NCBI GenBank assembly: GCA_023231005.1
Contig: JALNWG010000031.1
Location: forward strand, 1-25,440
Source: Bacteroidales bacterium
Lineage (GTDB): Bacteria; Bacteroidota; Bacteroidia; Bacteroidales; FEN-979
DNA length: 25,440 bases
Direction of reading: 5' to 3'
Shown here: one piece after another, positions 1-7,450 of the stretch
Numbering within the stretch: position 1 is the first letter of the stretch
How the letters are laid out: the number at the start of each line of letters is the position of its first letter
Notes under the pieces: model-generated
What the model was told of the DNA's origin: nothing
Databases searched by the model: none
The model's input: only the letters and a program-made list of their open reading frames with translations
Program-made: the position numbers and the translations under genes

Positions 1-1
1 C

Positions 2-223
2 GTTGATAGCTCAAAACAAAATCGGATATTAATCCGCATTTCAAACAACGGACCTTACATTCCAGAAGAAACCATGGAAAAGATCTTTGTTCCTTTCTTC
101 ACAACCAAAGACCAGGGCTCGGGAATCGGGTTAAGCCTTTCGCGCCAGATCCTCAGGCTGCACCGGGGCCACATTTATGCTGAATCAACTGAAAAGTCAA
201 CCAGTTTTACCATTGCACTCTAA
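2..223 (+). CDS. Sensor histidine kinase, C-terminal ATPase end (partial)
   Basis: The reading frame is open from the window edge to a TAA at 221-223 and gives 73 residues of the HATPase_c (GHKL) domain of a sensor histidine kinase. The visible boxes are a G1-like SNNGPYIPEE, an F box KIFVPFFTTK and a G2 box GSGIGLSLSRQI, followed by the usual closing strand. This domain binds ATP and phosphorylates a histidine further upstream, in a cytoplasmic part of the protein that is outside the window. The G1 box has NNGP where most family members have DNGPG, so the usual Asp is Asn; this substitution is not rare in Bacteroidota kinases. The protein ends right after the ATPase fold, so there is no C-terminal receiver domain. 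The response regulator and sensor input cannot be seen. The stop is 3 nt from the stop of the convergent small gene. Confidence 0.85.
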   Translation, partial: VDSSKQNRILIRISNNGPYIPEETMEKIFVPFFTTKDQGSGIGLSLSRQILRLHRGHIYAESTEKSTSFTIAL

Positions 224-226
224 AAA

Positions 227-487
227 TCAGATAAATCCTACTCTCCGCTCACAATTACTTTTGTCCGGCCAATAAGCCCGTCTTTCCCTGAATTTGAAAT
301 AAAGCTTTTCAGGAGCGAAAATTGGCAATGCTTTATCCGGGATTTCATGGTTTTTTCTGAGTGAAGGCTTCATCGGCATGTTCACATCCGGATTAACAGT
401 CGGGGCTGTGGCTCGTGAAAAACCATTTTGGGATTGTGCTGTAAATACCAGGAAAATCCCACATAAAAAAAGTAACATTTTTTTCAT
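227..487 (-). CDS. Small secreted protein of unknown function
   Basis: An 86-residue frame starts with ATG at 485-487. Residues 1-20 (MKKMLLFLCGIFLVFTAQSQ) form a clear signal peptide: two lysines, a hydrophobic core and an A-Q-S-Q cleavage region typical of Bacteroidota. The mature part of about 66 residues is rich in Pro, Lys and Arg, has one Cys, and has no membrane segment or family I recognise. It ends tail-to-tail with the histidine kinase, leaving 3 nt, and faces the acetyltransferase gene across a 155-nt AT-rich gap. No TAnnTTTG element was found upstream on this strand. The signal peptide makes chance unlikely, since random frames rarely start this way, but the length is short and no homologue is known to me. 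Confidence 0.6.
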   Translation of the reverse strand: MKKMLLFLCGIFLVFTAQSQNGFSRATAPTVNPDVNMPMKPSLRKNHEIPDKALPIFAPEKLYFKFRERRAYWPDKSNCERRVGFI

Positions 488-642
488 AAAATTGATTTTA
501 ACGGTTTCTATTAACTATCAAATTGTTATTGAGTATATAAAATTAATAGGTAGTGCCAATATTTTACCAGTACAACGAATATAAGCAAATGTTTTTTAAA
601 TTGCTAATATTTTTTTGAGTCACTAATTGATCTTAATCTACC

Positions 643-1401
643 ATGATTCGCCGGTTCGAAGAGATCAGTAACAATGCCTGGCCAGCCCTGCAAACCATTC
701 AGTATGACGGATGGCTTTTGCGTTTTGCCAATGGAGTTACAAAACGCTCCAATAGCGTGAGTTTGCTTTATCCTTCTACGATAAATCCAGAAGAGAAGAT
801 TACATTTTGTGAAAAGCTCTATGAAGATCATGGAATTACACCCTGTTTTAAAATAACCTCAATGGCCGATCCTCCAGATATCGACCACCGCCTTGAAAAC
901 CGAGGCTATTTCATTCATTCCCACATATCTTTTCAAACGCTTGATATTAGTGTATATTCTGGTGATCAGTTTAGAGGGGCAACGATCGAAACAAATTTAA
1001 ATCCCCGTTGGATCGATGATTTCATTCGGATGAATGACTTTGACCCAAGTCGAAGAAGCACCTATATCCGCATCATGGATCTCACCCTTACTCCGAAATG
1101 CCTGGTATCAGTAATAAAGAATAAAAAAACCCTGGGAGTAGGATTAGGGGTTATAGAGGGAAACGTTATCGGGTTATTCGATCTTGTAGTTGCCAGAGAA
1201 TTCCGTAAGACCGGGCTGGGTCATCTTATTGTTGCAAATATTCTTCGCTGGGGGCGAGAAAAAGGAGCACACACGGCTTATCTTCAGGTTCTCACCGATA
1301 ACATTCCAGCCATCCGTCTTTATAAAAAAATGGGTTTTACAGAGCAGTATCAATATTTATACCGAATGAAACCGATTACATCCGCTGGAGTTCCTTCTTG
1401 A
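643..1401 (+). CDS. GNAT family N-acetyltransferase
   Basis: The 252-residue protein has a GNAT acetyl-CoA-binding fold in its C-terminal half. Motif A is DLVVAREFRKTGLGHLIV (about residues 180-197), with the R-x-x-G-x-G type pyrophosphate loop at R188-K-T-G-L-G193. Motif B is seen in the conserved NIPAIRLYKKMGF (about 220-232). The N-terminal half (YDGWLLRFANGVTKRSNSV) resembles a two-lobed GNAT subgroup that includes mycobacterial Rv0428c-like proteins; that link is from memory. The substrate is unknown; small-molecule amines or protein N-termini are both possible. The start is ATG 643, just downstream of an AT-rich gap without a recognisable -7 element. Its last 26 nt overlap the 3' end of the convergent membrane-protein gene, so the two transcripts must be antisense to each other there. 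Confidence 0.85.
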   Translation: MIRRFEEISNNAWPALQTIQYDGWLLRFANGVTKRSNSVSLLYPSTINPEEKITFCEKLYEDHGITPCFKITSMADPPDIDHRLENRGYFIHSHISFQTLDISVYSGDQFRGATIETNLNPRWIDDFIRMNDFDPSRRSTYIRIMDLTLTPKCLVSVIKNKKTLGVGLGVIEGNVIGLFDLVVAREFRKTGLGHLIVANILRWGREKGAHTAYLQVLTDNIPAIRLYKKMGFTEQYQYLYRMKPITSAGVPS

Positions 1402-1915
1402 TTTCGTCGAGGGCTAATTCTGAAGGTAATTTTCCCTTTTCAACCATCGCTTCCAATATGGCTTTAACCAGATCAGCCGCAGTACCTTCCTCCCCTACTT
1501 TCATGGATGCTTTGTTAATCAATGCTACCATTTCTTCCTTTGAATTTTTAATCATCTCCCAGGAATGGGAGGAAACATAGAGTTGTTGTGATAAATTATA
1601 CTCAAATTCTTCCCGGATGGTGCGAACAAGCAACGATTGCAACTGAGCTGAAGTGAGATCGGAATTGTTAAACCGCATCAAAAGATTGGAGGGATGGATT
1701 CGTTCAAGAAATAAGACAAACCGTTCATACGCCTGCAACTTTAAAGGAAGAATGATCTTATGATCATCATTGCATGTAACAAGTGGAACTGGTTTTTTGG
1801 TGTTCCTAAGATAATACCAGAGCAAAAAAAAGGCACCCCCGAAAACGAATAGAAAACAGAATAGTTCATGAAGGACATGAAAGATAAATGGATGATCAAC
1901 AGGAGGAGGAAACAT
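1376..1915 (-). CDS. Single-pass membrane protein, conserved in Bacteroidota
   Basis: A 179-residue protein if translation starts at ATG 1915. The open frame extends to a TTG at 1945, but a perfect -7 promoter element sits at 1933-1940, so the longer version would begin upstream of its own transcript. Residues about 10-36 form one hydrophobic segment (FIFHVLHELFCFLFVFGGAF and on), followed by a cytoplasmic-type basic region and a mostly helical soluble domain. The motif LQAYERFVLFLERIHPSNLL is one I associate with a Bacteroidota-specific family of unknown function, perhaps DUF7935; the number is from memory and unverified. The C-terminal third (EEMVALINKASMKVGEEGTA) is charged and helical. 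The gene is convergent with, and overlaps by 26 nt, the acetyltransferase. The function is unknown. Confidence 0.75.
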   Translation of the reverse strand: MFPPPVDHPFIFHVLHELFCFLFVFGGAFFLLWYYLRNTKKPVPLVTCNDDHKIILPLKLQAYERFVLFLERIHPSNLLMRFNNSDLTSAQLQSLLVRTIREEFEYNLSQQLYVSSHSWEMIKNSKEEMVALINKASMKVGEEGTAADLVKAILEAMVEKGKLPSELALDEIKKELQRM

Positions 1916-1932
1916 AGAATCAGAACTTTGGA

Positions 1933-1940
1933 CAAAGATA
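1933..1940 (-). promoter_or_regulatory. -7 promoter element for the membrane-protein gene
   Basis: On the minus strand the sequence is TATCTTTG, an exact TAnnTTTG. A TTG that might serve as -33 element lies 21 nt further upstream (1962-1964). Transcription would start near 1926, about 10 nt before ATG 1915, which decides the start of this gene. Confidence 0.5.
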
Positions 1941-1988
1941 ATCAATGATCCTGAATAATTCCAATTCCATCATATCAAATAAAAAAAC

Positions 1989-2009
1989 GTAAATCATAAA
2001 TGGCAAATC
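1989..2009. repeat. Three degenerate 7-bp repeats (TAAATCA type)
   Basis: Units are TAAATCA, TAAATGG and CAAATCA, in perfect register of 7. They lie 11 nt upstream of the aminotransferase -7 element. The unit matches the YAAATCG heptamer found inside purL (18921-18954) and, in reverse, at the rsmD end (5994-6028), so it appears to be a dispersed family rather than chance AT-richness. Confidence 0.55.
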
Positions 2010-2019
2010 AAAAATTTCC

Positions 2020-2027
2020 TTAACTTT
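2020..2027 (+). promoter_or_regulatory. -7 promoter element for the aminotransferase gene
   Basis: TAACTTTG is an exact TAnnTTTG 36 nt upstream of ATG 2064. No convincing TTTG-type -33 element lies at the usual spacing; the heptamer repeat occupies that place. Confidence 0.5.
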
Positions 2028-2063
2028 GCTTACTATTTACAATAACCTCATTATCAACTTTTT

Positions 2064-3266
2064 ATGACAACACTCGCAAATCGAATTCAGTACCTTGCCG
2101 AAAGTGAAACGTTGGCAATGTCGCGTAAAAGTCGTGAACTGAAAGCCAAAGGACATGATGTAATCAATCTTAGCTTGGGGGAACCCGACTTTAACACGCC
2201 CGACTATATCAAAATCGCTGCCAAAGAAGGCATCGATCAGAACTTTACATTTTATCCGCCCGTAGCCGGATATGAAGATCTGAGAAAAGCCATCTGCACC
2301 AAATTAAAACGAGACAACAATCTTGATTACGAAGCCGGGCAAATCGTCGTATCAACAGGAGCCAAACAATCCATTGCGAATGTGGTATTAAGTTTGGTAA
2401 ATCCAGGAGATGAAGTGCTGGTACCGGCACCTTATTGGGTTTCTTACAGAGAAATCATAAAAGTAGCCGAAGGTAAAGCTGTTTTCATACCAGCTACCAT
2501 TGAAAATAATTTCAAGATTACTCCGCAGCAACTGAAAGCAGCCATCACACCGAAAACACGACTATTGATTTACAGTTCTCCCTGTAATCCAACCGGTTCA
2601 GTGTACACCCGTGAAGAATTGAAAGGGATTGCAGATGTGATGGCGAAATATCCCGATATTACCATTATTGCCGATGAAATTTATGAGCACATTAACTTTG
2701 TGGGGAAACACGAAAGTATTTGCCAGTTTGATTTTATCAAAGATCAGGTTGTTTTAATCAATGGCGTTTCCAAAGGGTTCGCCATGACCGGATGGCGTAT
2801 TGGTTTTATTGCCGCTCCGCTTCTCATTGCAAAAGCATGTGATAAACTTCAGGGTCAGTTTACCTCAGCAGCTTCCTCCATTGCACAGCGGGCTGCGCTT
2901 AAAGCATTCATTACCCCACCTGATTCTACCAACGATATGCAAATTATGCAAAAGGCTTTCCGGGAACGGAGGGATCTGATGCTTCAATCGCTGGCAGAAA
3001 TTCCGGGGATGAAATTGAATCATCCGGATGGTGCATTTTATATATTTCCGGATATCTCATCTTACTTCGGAAAATCAGATGGAACGATTACAATAAACAA
3101 CAGCAATGATCTTTGCATGTATCTGTTGAATACTGTCTTTGTTGCCCTTGTTCCCGGCGATGCCTTTGGCGACCCAAAGTGTATCCGGTTTTCTTATGCA
3201 ACCAGTAAAGAAAAACTGACTGAAGCAGTGGCAAGGATTAAAAGAGCGCTGTCTCAACTAAAATAA
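2064..3266 (+). CDS. Class I/II aminotransferase (aspartate aminotransferase type)
   Basis: The 400-residue protein is a fold-type I, PLP-dependent aminotransferase of the bacterial subgroup that includes Thermus aspartate aminotransferase. Visible landmarks are NLSLGEPDFNTP near the N-terminus (substrate-binding lid), SSPCNPTG (171-178), the PLP-ring residues ADEIYEHINF with D204 and Y207, the Schiff-base lysine K237 in SKGFAMTGWRIGF, and the carboxylate-binding R375 in RFSYATS. It most likely transfers amino groups between aspartate or another amino acid and 2-oxoglutarate in the cytoplasm; the exact donor cannot be told from sequence. Length is normal for the family. It has its own promoter element at 2020-2027. 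The PEP carboxykinase gene follows after 29 nt, so oxaloacetate made by this enzyme could feed PEP formation; that link is inference. Confidence 0.92.
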   Translation: MTTLANRIQYLAESETLAMSRKSRELKAKGHDVINLSLGEPDFNTPDYIKIAAKEGIDQNFTFYPPVAGYEDLRKAICTKLKRDNNLDYEAGQIVVSTGAKQSIANVVLSLVNPGDEVLVPAPYWVSYREIIKVAEGKAVFIPATIENNFKITPQQLKAAITPKTRLLIYSSPCNPTGSVYTREELKGIADVMAKYPDITIIADEIYEHINFVGKHESICQFDFIKDQVVLINGVSKGFAMTGWRIGFIAAPLLIAKACDKLQGQFTSAASSIAQRAALKAFITPPDSTNDMQIMQKAFRERRDLMLQSLAEIPGMKLNHPDGAFYIFPDISSYFGKSDGTITINNSNDLCMYLLNTVFVALVPGDAFGDPKCIRFSYATSKEKLTEAVARIKRALSQLK

Positions 3267-3295
3267 CTTTAACGTTCTACAAACAACCAAACGAT

Positions 3296-5089
3296 ATGAA
3301 AATCAGTAAAAAACTCGAGAAATGGGTGAACGAATGGGCGGCCTTGTGTCAACCTGATTCTGTTCATTGGTGTGATGGTTCTGAAACCGAAAACCAACGG
3401 TTACTGGATCAGATGGTAAAAAGCGGTATGGCTGTCAAATTGAATGAAGCCAAACGACCAAACAGCTATTATTTTCAAAGCGACCCCAGTGATGTGGCTC
3501 GCGTTGAAAACCGTACATTTATCTGTTCTGAAAAACAGGAAGATGCCGGACCTACCAACAACTGGATGGCTCCTGCCGAGATGAAATCTGTCTTGACAGA
3601 AATGTACCGGGGTTGTATGAAAGGCCGGACACTGTATGTAATTCCTTTCAGCATGGGACCGTTGGGATCAAAGATCGCTCATATTGGAATTCAGATAACC
3701 GATTCACCTTACGTTGTAGTCAACATGCGTATTATGACCCGCATGGGTTCTGCAGTGCTTGATATTCTTGGTGATCATGATTTTGTACCCTGCATCCATT
3801 CGGTTGGCGCTCCATTACAACCAGGTCAGAAAGATGCTAAATGGCCTTGTGCCCCCATCGAAAAGAAATATATCTCGCATTTCCCCGAAACCAATGAAAC
3901 ATGGTCGTTTGGAAGCGGATATGGCGGCAATGCTTTGCTTGGGAAAAAATGTTTTGCACTTCGTATTGCAACCAATATGGCCCGCCGTGAAGGTTGGATG
4001 GCCGAACACATGCTGATCACAGGGATTACCAACCCGCAGGGGATAAAACGCTATGTTGCCGCTGCTTTTCCAAGTGCCTGTGGCAAAACAAACCTGGCTA
4101 TGCTAATCCCTTCAATCCCGGGATGGAAAATAGAAACTGTTGGAGATGATATTGCCTGGATGAAATTCGGAGAAGACGGACGTCTTTATGCCATCAACCC
4201 GGAAGCCGGTTTCTTTGGTGTTGCTCCGTATACTTCAATGGAGACCAACCCCAATGCCATGTTGTCGTGCCGTTCCAACTCGATCTTTACCAACACTGCA
4301 TTGACTCCCGATGGAGATATCTGGTGGGAAGGAATCGGATCCGATATCCCGGAAGGATCTCTTACATGGACCAATGAGATTTACAATAAAGAGAATGGAA
4401 AGCCCGCTGCTCATCCCAATGCTCGTTTTACTGCCCCGGCTTACCAATGCCCAGTTATTGATAAAGATTGGGAAAACCCTAAAGGAGTTCCCATTTCGGC
4501 ATTTCTTTTCGGCGGTCGTCGCCCTGGGACGGTGCCTTTGGTTTACCAGTCGTTCGACTGGAATCATGGCGTTTTCCTGGGTTCTATTGTAGGTTCTGAG
4601 GTTACCGCAGCAGCCATTGGTCTCAAAGCTGGGGTCCGTCGCGATCCTTTTGCCATGTTGCCTTTCTGTGGATATCACATGGGTGATTATTTTGGACATT
4701 GGGTGAAGATCGGTCAAATTGCACCGGATCCAGCCAAACTTCCTAAAATATTTAATGTCAATTGGTTCCGGAAAGGAGCAGACGGCAAATTTCTATGGCC
4801 GGGCTATGGCGACAATATCCGTGTTCTGAAATGGATTTTCGAACGTGTAGAAGGCACAGCAGCCGCTGTTGAAACCCCCATCGGATTTGTACCTGAAAAA
4901 CACGCTATTGATGTTGACGGATTACCGGGAATTGCAGAAAAAATGGATCAGATCCTGAAAGTCGATAAAGAAGAATGGCTTCATGAATGTGAGTTGATTG
5001 CCGAACATCAAAAAATTTTTGGCGACCGGCTTCCGGCAGAAATGAAGAAACAGTATGATAATTTAAAAGCAAGATTGGAAAAAAAGTAA
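3296..5089 (+). CDS. pckG: Phosphoenolpyruvate carboxykinase (GTP)
   Basis: At 597 residues this has the length and motifs of GTP-dependent PEP carboxykinase (EC 4.1.1.32), not the shorter ATP form. The nucleotide P-loop (kinase-1a) is FPSACGKTN at 258-266, including the reactive Cys262 that marks the GTP family. The metal-binding kinase-2 motif is VGDDIAWMKF, with D284 and D285. Other family blocks are NPEAGFFGVAPYTS and the GGRRPGTVPLVYQSFDW block. It converts oxaloacetate and GTP to PEP, CO2 and GDP; in fermenting Bacteroidota the enzyme can also run in the carboxylating direction towards succinate and propionate. Start ATG 3296 lies 29 nt after the aminotransferase; TAACTTTA in that gap is one mismatch from a -7 element, so it may be in an operon or have a weak promoter. 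Its stop codon TAA is part of the first GTAACAGG repeat unit. Confidence 0.96.
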   Translation: MKISKKLEKWVNEWAALCQPDSVHWCDGSETENQRLLDQMVKSGMAVKLNEAKRPNSYYFQSDPSDVARVENRTFICSEKQEDAGPTNNWMAPAEMKSVLTEMYRGCMKGRTLYVIPFSMGPLGSKIAHIGIQITDSPYVVVNMRIMTRMGSAVLDILGDHDFVPCIHSVGAPLQPGQKDAKWPCAPIEKKYISHFPETNETWSFGSGYGGNALLGKKCFALRIATNMARREGWMAEHMLITGITNPQGIKRYVAAAFPSACGKTNLAMLIPSIPGWKIETVGDDIAWMKFGEDGRLYAINPEAGFFGVAPYTSMETNPNAMLSCRSNSIFTNTALTPDGDIWWEGIGSDIPEGSLTWTNEIYNKENGKPAAHPNARFTAPAYQCPVIDKDWENPKGVPISAFLFGGRRPGTVPLVYQSFDWNHGVFLGSIVGSEVTAAAIGLKAGVRRDPFAMLPFCGYHMGDYFGHWVKIGQIAPDPAKLPKIFNVNWFRKGADGKFLWPGYGDNIRVLKWIFERVEGTAAAVETPIGFVPEKHAIDVDGLPGIAEKMDQILKVDKEEWLHECELIAEHQKIFGDRLPAEMKKQYDNLKARLEKK

Positions 5090-5117
5090 CAGGATAATAA
5101 AGTAACAGGGTAACAGA
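5086..5117. repeat. Octamer repeat (GTAACAGG) at the pckG 3' end
   Basis: Four units in register of 8: GTAACAGG, ATAATAAA, GTAACAGG and GTAACAGA. The TAA in the first unit is the pckG stop codon, and further units place more TAA triplets downstream. Inverted copies of the same unit lie at 5130-5143 and pair with this array to form the terminator hairpin. Confidence 0.65.
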
Positions 5118-5151
5118 GAAAATACCTTTGTTACTCTGTTACCGTTTTTTT
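5109..5151 (+). terminator. Rho-independent terminator after pckG
   Basis: A perfect 10-bp stem, GGTAACAGAG (5109-5118) pairing with CTCTGTTACC (5134-5143), has a 15-nt loop and is followed by G and seven T (5145-5151). This is 20 nt after the pckG stop. The stem is made of inverted octamer repeats, and its loop holds the -7 element of the next gene. Confidence 0.75.
5123..5130 (+). promoter_or_regulatory. -7 promoter element for the adenosyltransferase, inside the terminator loop
   Basis: TACCTTTG is an exact TAnnTTTG located in the loop of the pckG terminator hairpin. Transcription would start near 5137, in the 3' arm, so the downstream message would carry only half of the hairpin and about 20 nt of leader before ATG 5157. 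No clear -33 TTTG is seen. Confidence 0.45.
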
Positions 5152-5156
5152 AATCT

Positions 5157-5711
5157 ATGTCTAAAGGCATTAAAATTTATACTAAAGGTGGAGATCAGGG
5201 AGAAACCGCTCTTTTAGGGGGTACCCGTGTTCTCAAAAACCATGAAAGGGTTGAAGCATCTGGCAACCTTGATGAATTAAACGCTTTTATTGGGATGGTT
5301 CGCGATTATGATATTGATCCTCATTACCAGGAGTTCCTGATTTGGATCCAGAAAAAAAATTTTATTGCAGAAACTCTGATTTCCCAAGATCCGGAAAAAG
5401 AAATTCAGAAATTACCATCCATTAAAGAAGAGGATATTCTTTTAATTGAACATGAGATCGATGCAATGAATGAAACACTCCCTCCGCTTAATCATTTTAT
5501 TCTTCCTGGAGGGCACCCTGCTGTATCTGCCTGCCATATTTGCCGCACTGTTTGCCGTCGGGCAGAACGTTCTGTTGTTGGCCTTAGAAACATCCGTTCA
5601 ACAGATGATATAATAATTCGTTATCTCAACCGTTTATCTGACTATTTATTTGTTTTGGCAAGAAAATTAGCTAATGACCTTGGGGTAAAAGAAACACCCT
5701 GGAAAACATAA
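5157..5711 (+). CDS. Corrinoid adenosyltransferase, PduO type
   Basis: The 184-residue protein matches the PduO-type ATP:cob(I)alamin adenosyltransferase family, which makes adenosylcobalamin from reduced corrinoid and ATP in the cytoplasm. The N-terminal ATP-binding segment IYTKGGDQGETALLGG (7-22) is the family signature with a slight variation (normally GDxGxT). The C-terminal block LPGG...CHICRTVCRRAERSVV (116-140) carries the Arg and Glu residues that line the ATP site, and IIRYLNRLSDYLFVLAR closes the helical bundle. The length is normal. The gene is separated from pckG by the terminator and has a probable promoter of its own. In this phylum, adenosylcobalamin serves methylmalonyl-CoA mutase in the succinate-propionate route, which would fit a PEP carboxykinase neighbour, but no such genes are in the window. 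Confidence 0.9.
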   Translation: MSKGIKIYTKGGDQGETALLGGTRVLKNHERVEASGNLDELNAFIGMVRDYDIDPHYQEFLIWIQKKNFIAETLISQDPEKEIQKLPSIKEEDILLIEHEIDAMNETLPPLNHFILPGGHPAVSACHICRTVCRRAERSVVGLRNIRSTDDIIIRYLNRLSDYLFVLARKLANDLGVKETPWKT

Positions 5712-5714
5712 GCA

Positions 5715-5743
5715 TTGAAATGAAAAAATAATTTATACTTTTG
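5715..5743 (+). promoter_or_regulatory. Promoter of the DUF2795 gene
   Basis: A -33 type TTG (5715-5717) is followed after 18 nt by TACTTTTG (5736-5743), an exact TAnnTTTG continuing into GCACC. The predicted transcript start is near 5750, about 20 nt before ATG 5770. It is one of the best-matching promoters in the window. Confidence 0.65.
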
Positions 5744-5769
5744 CACCAAATTTTCAAAAGCAGATATAA

Positions 5770-5991
5770 ATGTACTGGACACTCGAATTGGCCTCAAAAT
5801 TGGAAGACGCTCCCTGGCCTGCCACTAAGGATGAGCTGGTCGATTGGGCGATCCGATCCGGCGCCCCACAAGAAGTAGTCGAAAATCTCAAGGAGATTGA
5901 AGATGAAGGTGAATCGTACGAACGCATTGAAGATATCTGGCCCGATTATCCTACCAAAGACGATTTTTTCTTCCACGAAGACGAATACTAG
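5770..5991 (+). CDS. DUF2795 domain protein
   Basis: A small acidic protein of 73 residues. The phrases MYWTLELASKLEDAPWPATK and SGAPQEVVENLKEIEDEGE match a family I know as DUF2795, common in Bacteroidota and mostly annotated as hypothetical; the match is from memory. The family is predicted to be a small helical domain without known enzymatic function. The C-terminus is strongly acidic (PDYPTKDDFFFHEDEY). The start is supported by a strong promoter 27 nt upstream. It is monocistronic: the next gene, rsmD, is convergent, with only 14 nt between the two stops. Its position near rsmD may be conserved in the phylum, but I cannot check that here. Confidence 0.85.
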   Translation: MYWTLELASKLEDAPWPATKDELVDWAIRSGAPQEVVENLKEIEDEGESYERIEDIWPDYPTKDDFFFHEDEY

Positions 5992-5993
5992 CC

Positions 5994-6028
5994 GATTTAC
6001 ATTTTTTAATTTCGGATTTTAGATTTAC
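5994..6028. repeat. Heptamer repeat (GATTTAC) spanning the rsmD stop
   Basis: Five units in register of 7: GATTTAC, ATTTTTT, AATTTCG, GATTTTA and GATTTAC. The array fills the 14-nt gap between the convergent genes and runs into rsmD, where on the minus strand it encodes the last residues (SKSKIRN) and the stop codon. It is the reverse of the TAAATCG heptamer in purL. Confidence 0.55.
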
Positions 6029-6560
6029 TCTTTGTGAAAAAGGTAAAGTGAACATTGCCATAGGCTCGGGTCTGGGAAAAATCCGGATGCTTTTCAAACT
6101 TATAGCGAGCTGAATGTTCCAGTATTAACAAACCTTTTTCAGTAAGAACATCCTGTTCCATAACCAAATCCGGAATAGATTCTATCCCTTCCAGATCGTA
6201 GGGCGGATCTGCAAAGATGATATCATAAGCCGACCAGGGATGTTTCAGAAAAACAAAAGCATTTGACCGTAAGGCCTTAAGATTTGTCGCTCCGAATTCA
6301 GTTGCACATTTTTTTATAAATTCCACACAATGATGATTGGCATCTACTGCCATCACATCTTGTGCTCCCCTGGAAAGAAACTCGAAAGCAATACTTCCGG
6401 TACCGGCAAATAAATCAAGTACCCTGATGGATTCAAAATCGATGAAATTCGCAAGGATATTAAACAATCCCTCTTTTGCAAAATCGGTGGTGGGTCGCAC
6501 AGGCAAACTCACCGGAGGTTGAAGTTTTCGACCCCGATATTTTCCGCTTATAATCCGCAT
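6006..6560 (-). CDS. rsmD: 16S rRNA (guanine(966)-N2)-methyltransferase
   Basis: The 184-residue protein is a class I SAM-dependent methyltransferase of the RsmD family, which methylates G966 of 16S rRNA on the 30S subunit. The family opening MRIISGKYRGRKLQPP, then RPTTDFAKEGLFNIL, is unmistakable. SAM motif I is VLDLFAGTGSIAFE (47-60), and the catalytic DPPY motif is at 118-121. The protein should end near HFTFFTK; here it continues with KSKSKIRN, which is encoded by a 7-bp tandem repeat and looks like an acquired tail. Start ATG 6560 overlaps the end of the DUF3822 gene by 13 nt, implying translational coupling in the operon HsdR_N-like, DUF4010, DUF3822, rsmD. Confidence 0.95.
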   Translation of the reverse strand: MRIISGKYRGRKLQPPVSLPVRPTTDFAKEGLFNILANFIDFESIRVLDLFAGTGSIAFEFLSRGAQDVMAVDANHHCVEFIKKCATEFGATNLKALRSNAFVFLKHPWSAYDIIFADPPYDLEGIESIPDLVMEQDVLTEKGLLILEHSARYKFEKHPDFSQTRAYGNVHFTFFTKSKSKIRN

Positions 6561-7441
6561 GACTGGAAATTAAATAAAGGATAAAAAGCATGAGGTGAAA
6601 TCTGATTCAGGATATGACTGTATTTGAAGGACTCATTCCTGTGACCGAATTCGATATGCCTGACATATTTAAATAACAATTCAAACATCGCGGATCCTTT
6701 CTCAACATTTCCCAACAGCACCAATGGCATGGTTTCGGGATTGAAATTCAATTGTTCCAATACAAAAATCAGATAGTAAGCTACATCCTCGGCACTCTGG
6801 AACGGGAAAGAATTGAAATAATTCATCTGCCGCCCATCATAGATCAAAAGATCAAAATGCGTTTCCCTCACATGAAGAAAAACCCGGTGAGTATTGATTC
6901 GGTTTTTATAGTTAATCCAGATACTATTCATTAAAATTCCGGCAAAATGAACAATTTTTATATTTGGAAAATGCACATTCATCGATTGGATTAAAACCGA
7001 TGGCACGGTATAAACAAGTTGGGTGTCGAATGGAATTAAATGATCGGAAAACACCTGTTCTTCCTGCTCTTTAACAAAATTAAACTGTAGGTAATTCCCC
7101 TTTTCATTGGGATCAAATAACTGTGATGGGATAAGCGTAACCTTTTCCCCAACATAAGCAATCTGAATTGATTTGAATTGATTTTTCAGCCAGGGTTGAG
7201 CCTTTATTACCGCATTAATAAAATCATTCAGAGATGGTTTGACTGCGGGTACAATATTTCGTGAAGAATGATCACTTCGTTGAATCTGTTGAATACCCAG
7301 AAATTTGTTTCGTTTGAAATCAAGAATGCAATAGGAAATCATGACTTCACTGAGCAAAATGGACAATCCATATTGACGCGTCTCCTGAAGATTCAAAGAT
7401 TCATCCAGTTTATTTACTAAAATATTGAAAAAGTCGGCCAT
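6548..7441 (-). CDS. DUF3822 family protein
   Basis: The 297-residue soluble protein matches the Bacteroidota family DUF3822, which typically sits directly upstream of rsmD, as here. The family phrase LSILLSEVMISYCILDFKRN is near the N-terminus. The C-terminal part (VFLHVRETHFDLLIYDGRQM, then PLVLLGNVEKGSAM) has the strand pattern of an actin-like ATPase fold, reminiscent of the PilM and FtsA type, but I see no intact phosphate-binding motifs, so ATP binding is uncertain. There is no signal peptide or membrane segment. The function is unknown. It starts with ATG 9 nt after the DUF4010 gene and overlaps rsmD by 13 nt, so the two are probably translated in a coupled way. Confidence 0.85.
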   Translation of the reverse strand: MADFFNILVNKLDESLNLQETRQYGLSILLSEVMISYCILDFKRNKFLGIQQIQRSDHSSRNIVPAVKPSLNDFINAVIKAQPWLKNQFKSIQIAYVGEKVTLIPSQLFDPNEKGNYLQFNFVKEQEEQVFSDHLIPFDTQLVYTVPSVLIQSMNVHFPNIKIVHFAGILMNSIWINYKNRINTHRVFLHVRETHFDLLIYDGRQMNYFNSFPFQSAEDVAYYLIFVLEQLNFNPETMPLVLLGNVEKGSAMFELLFKYVRHIEFGHRNESFKYSHILNQISPHAFYPLFNFQSCGL

Positions 7442-7450
7442 TTCTCCGGA

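Noticed and set aside
1916..1945. N-terminal extension of the membrane protein from a TTG codon
   Set aside because: The codon lies upstream of the predicted transcript start, because the -7 element at 1933-1940 is inside the extension.
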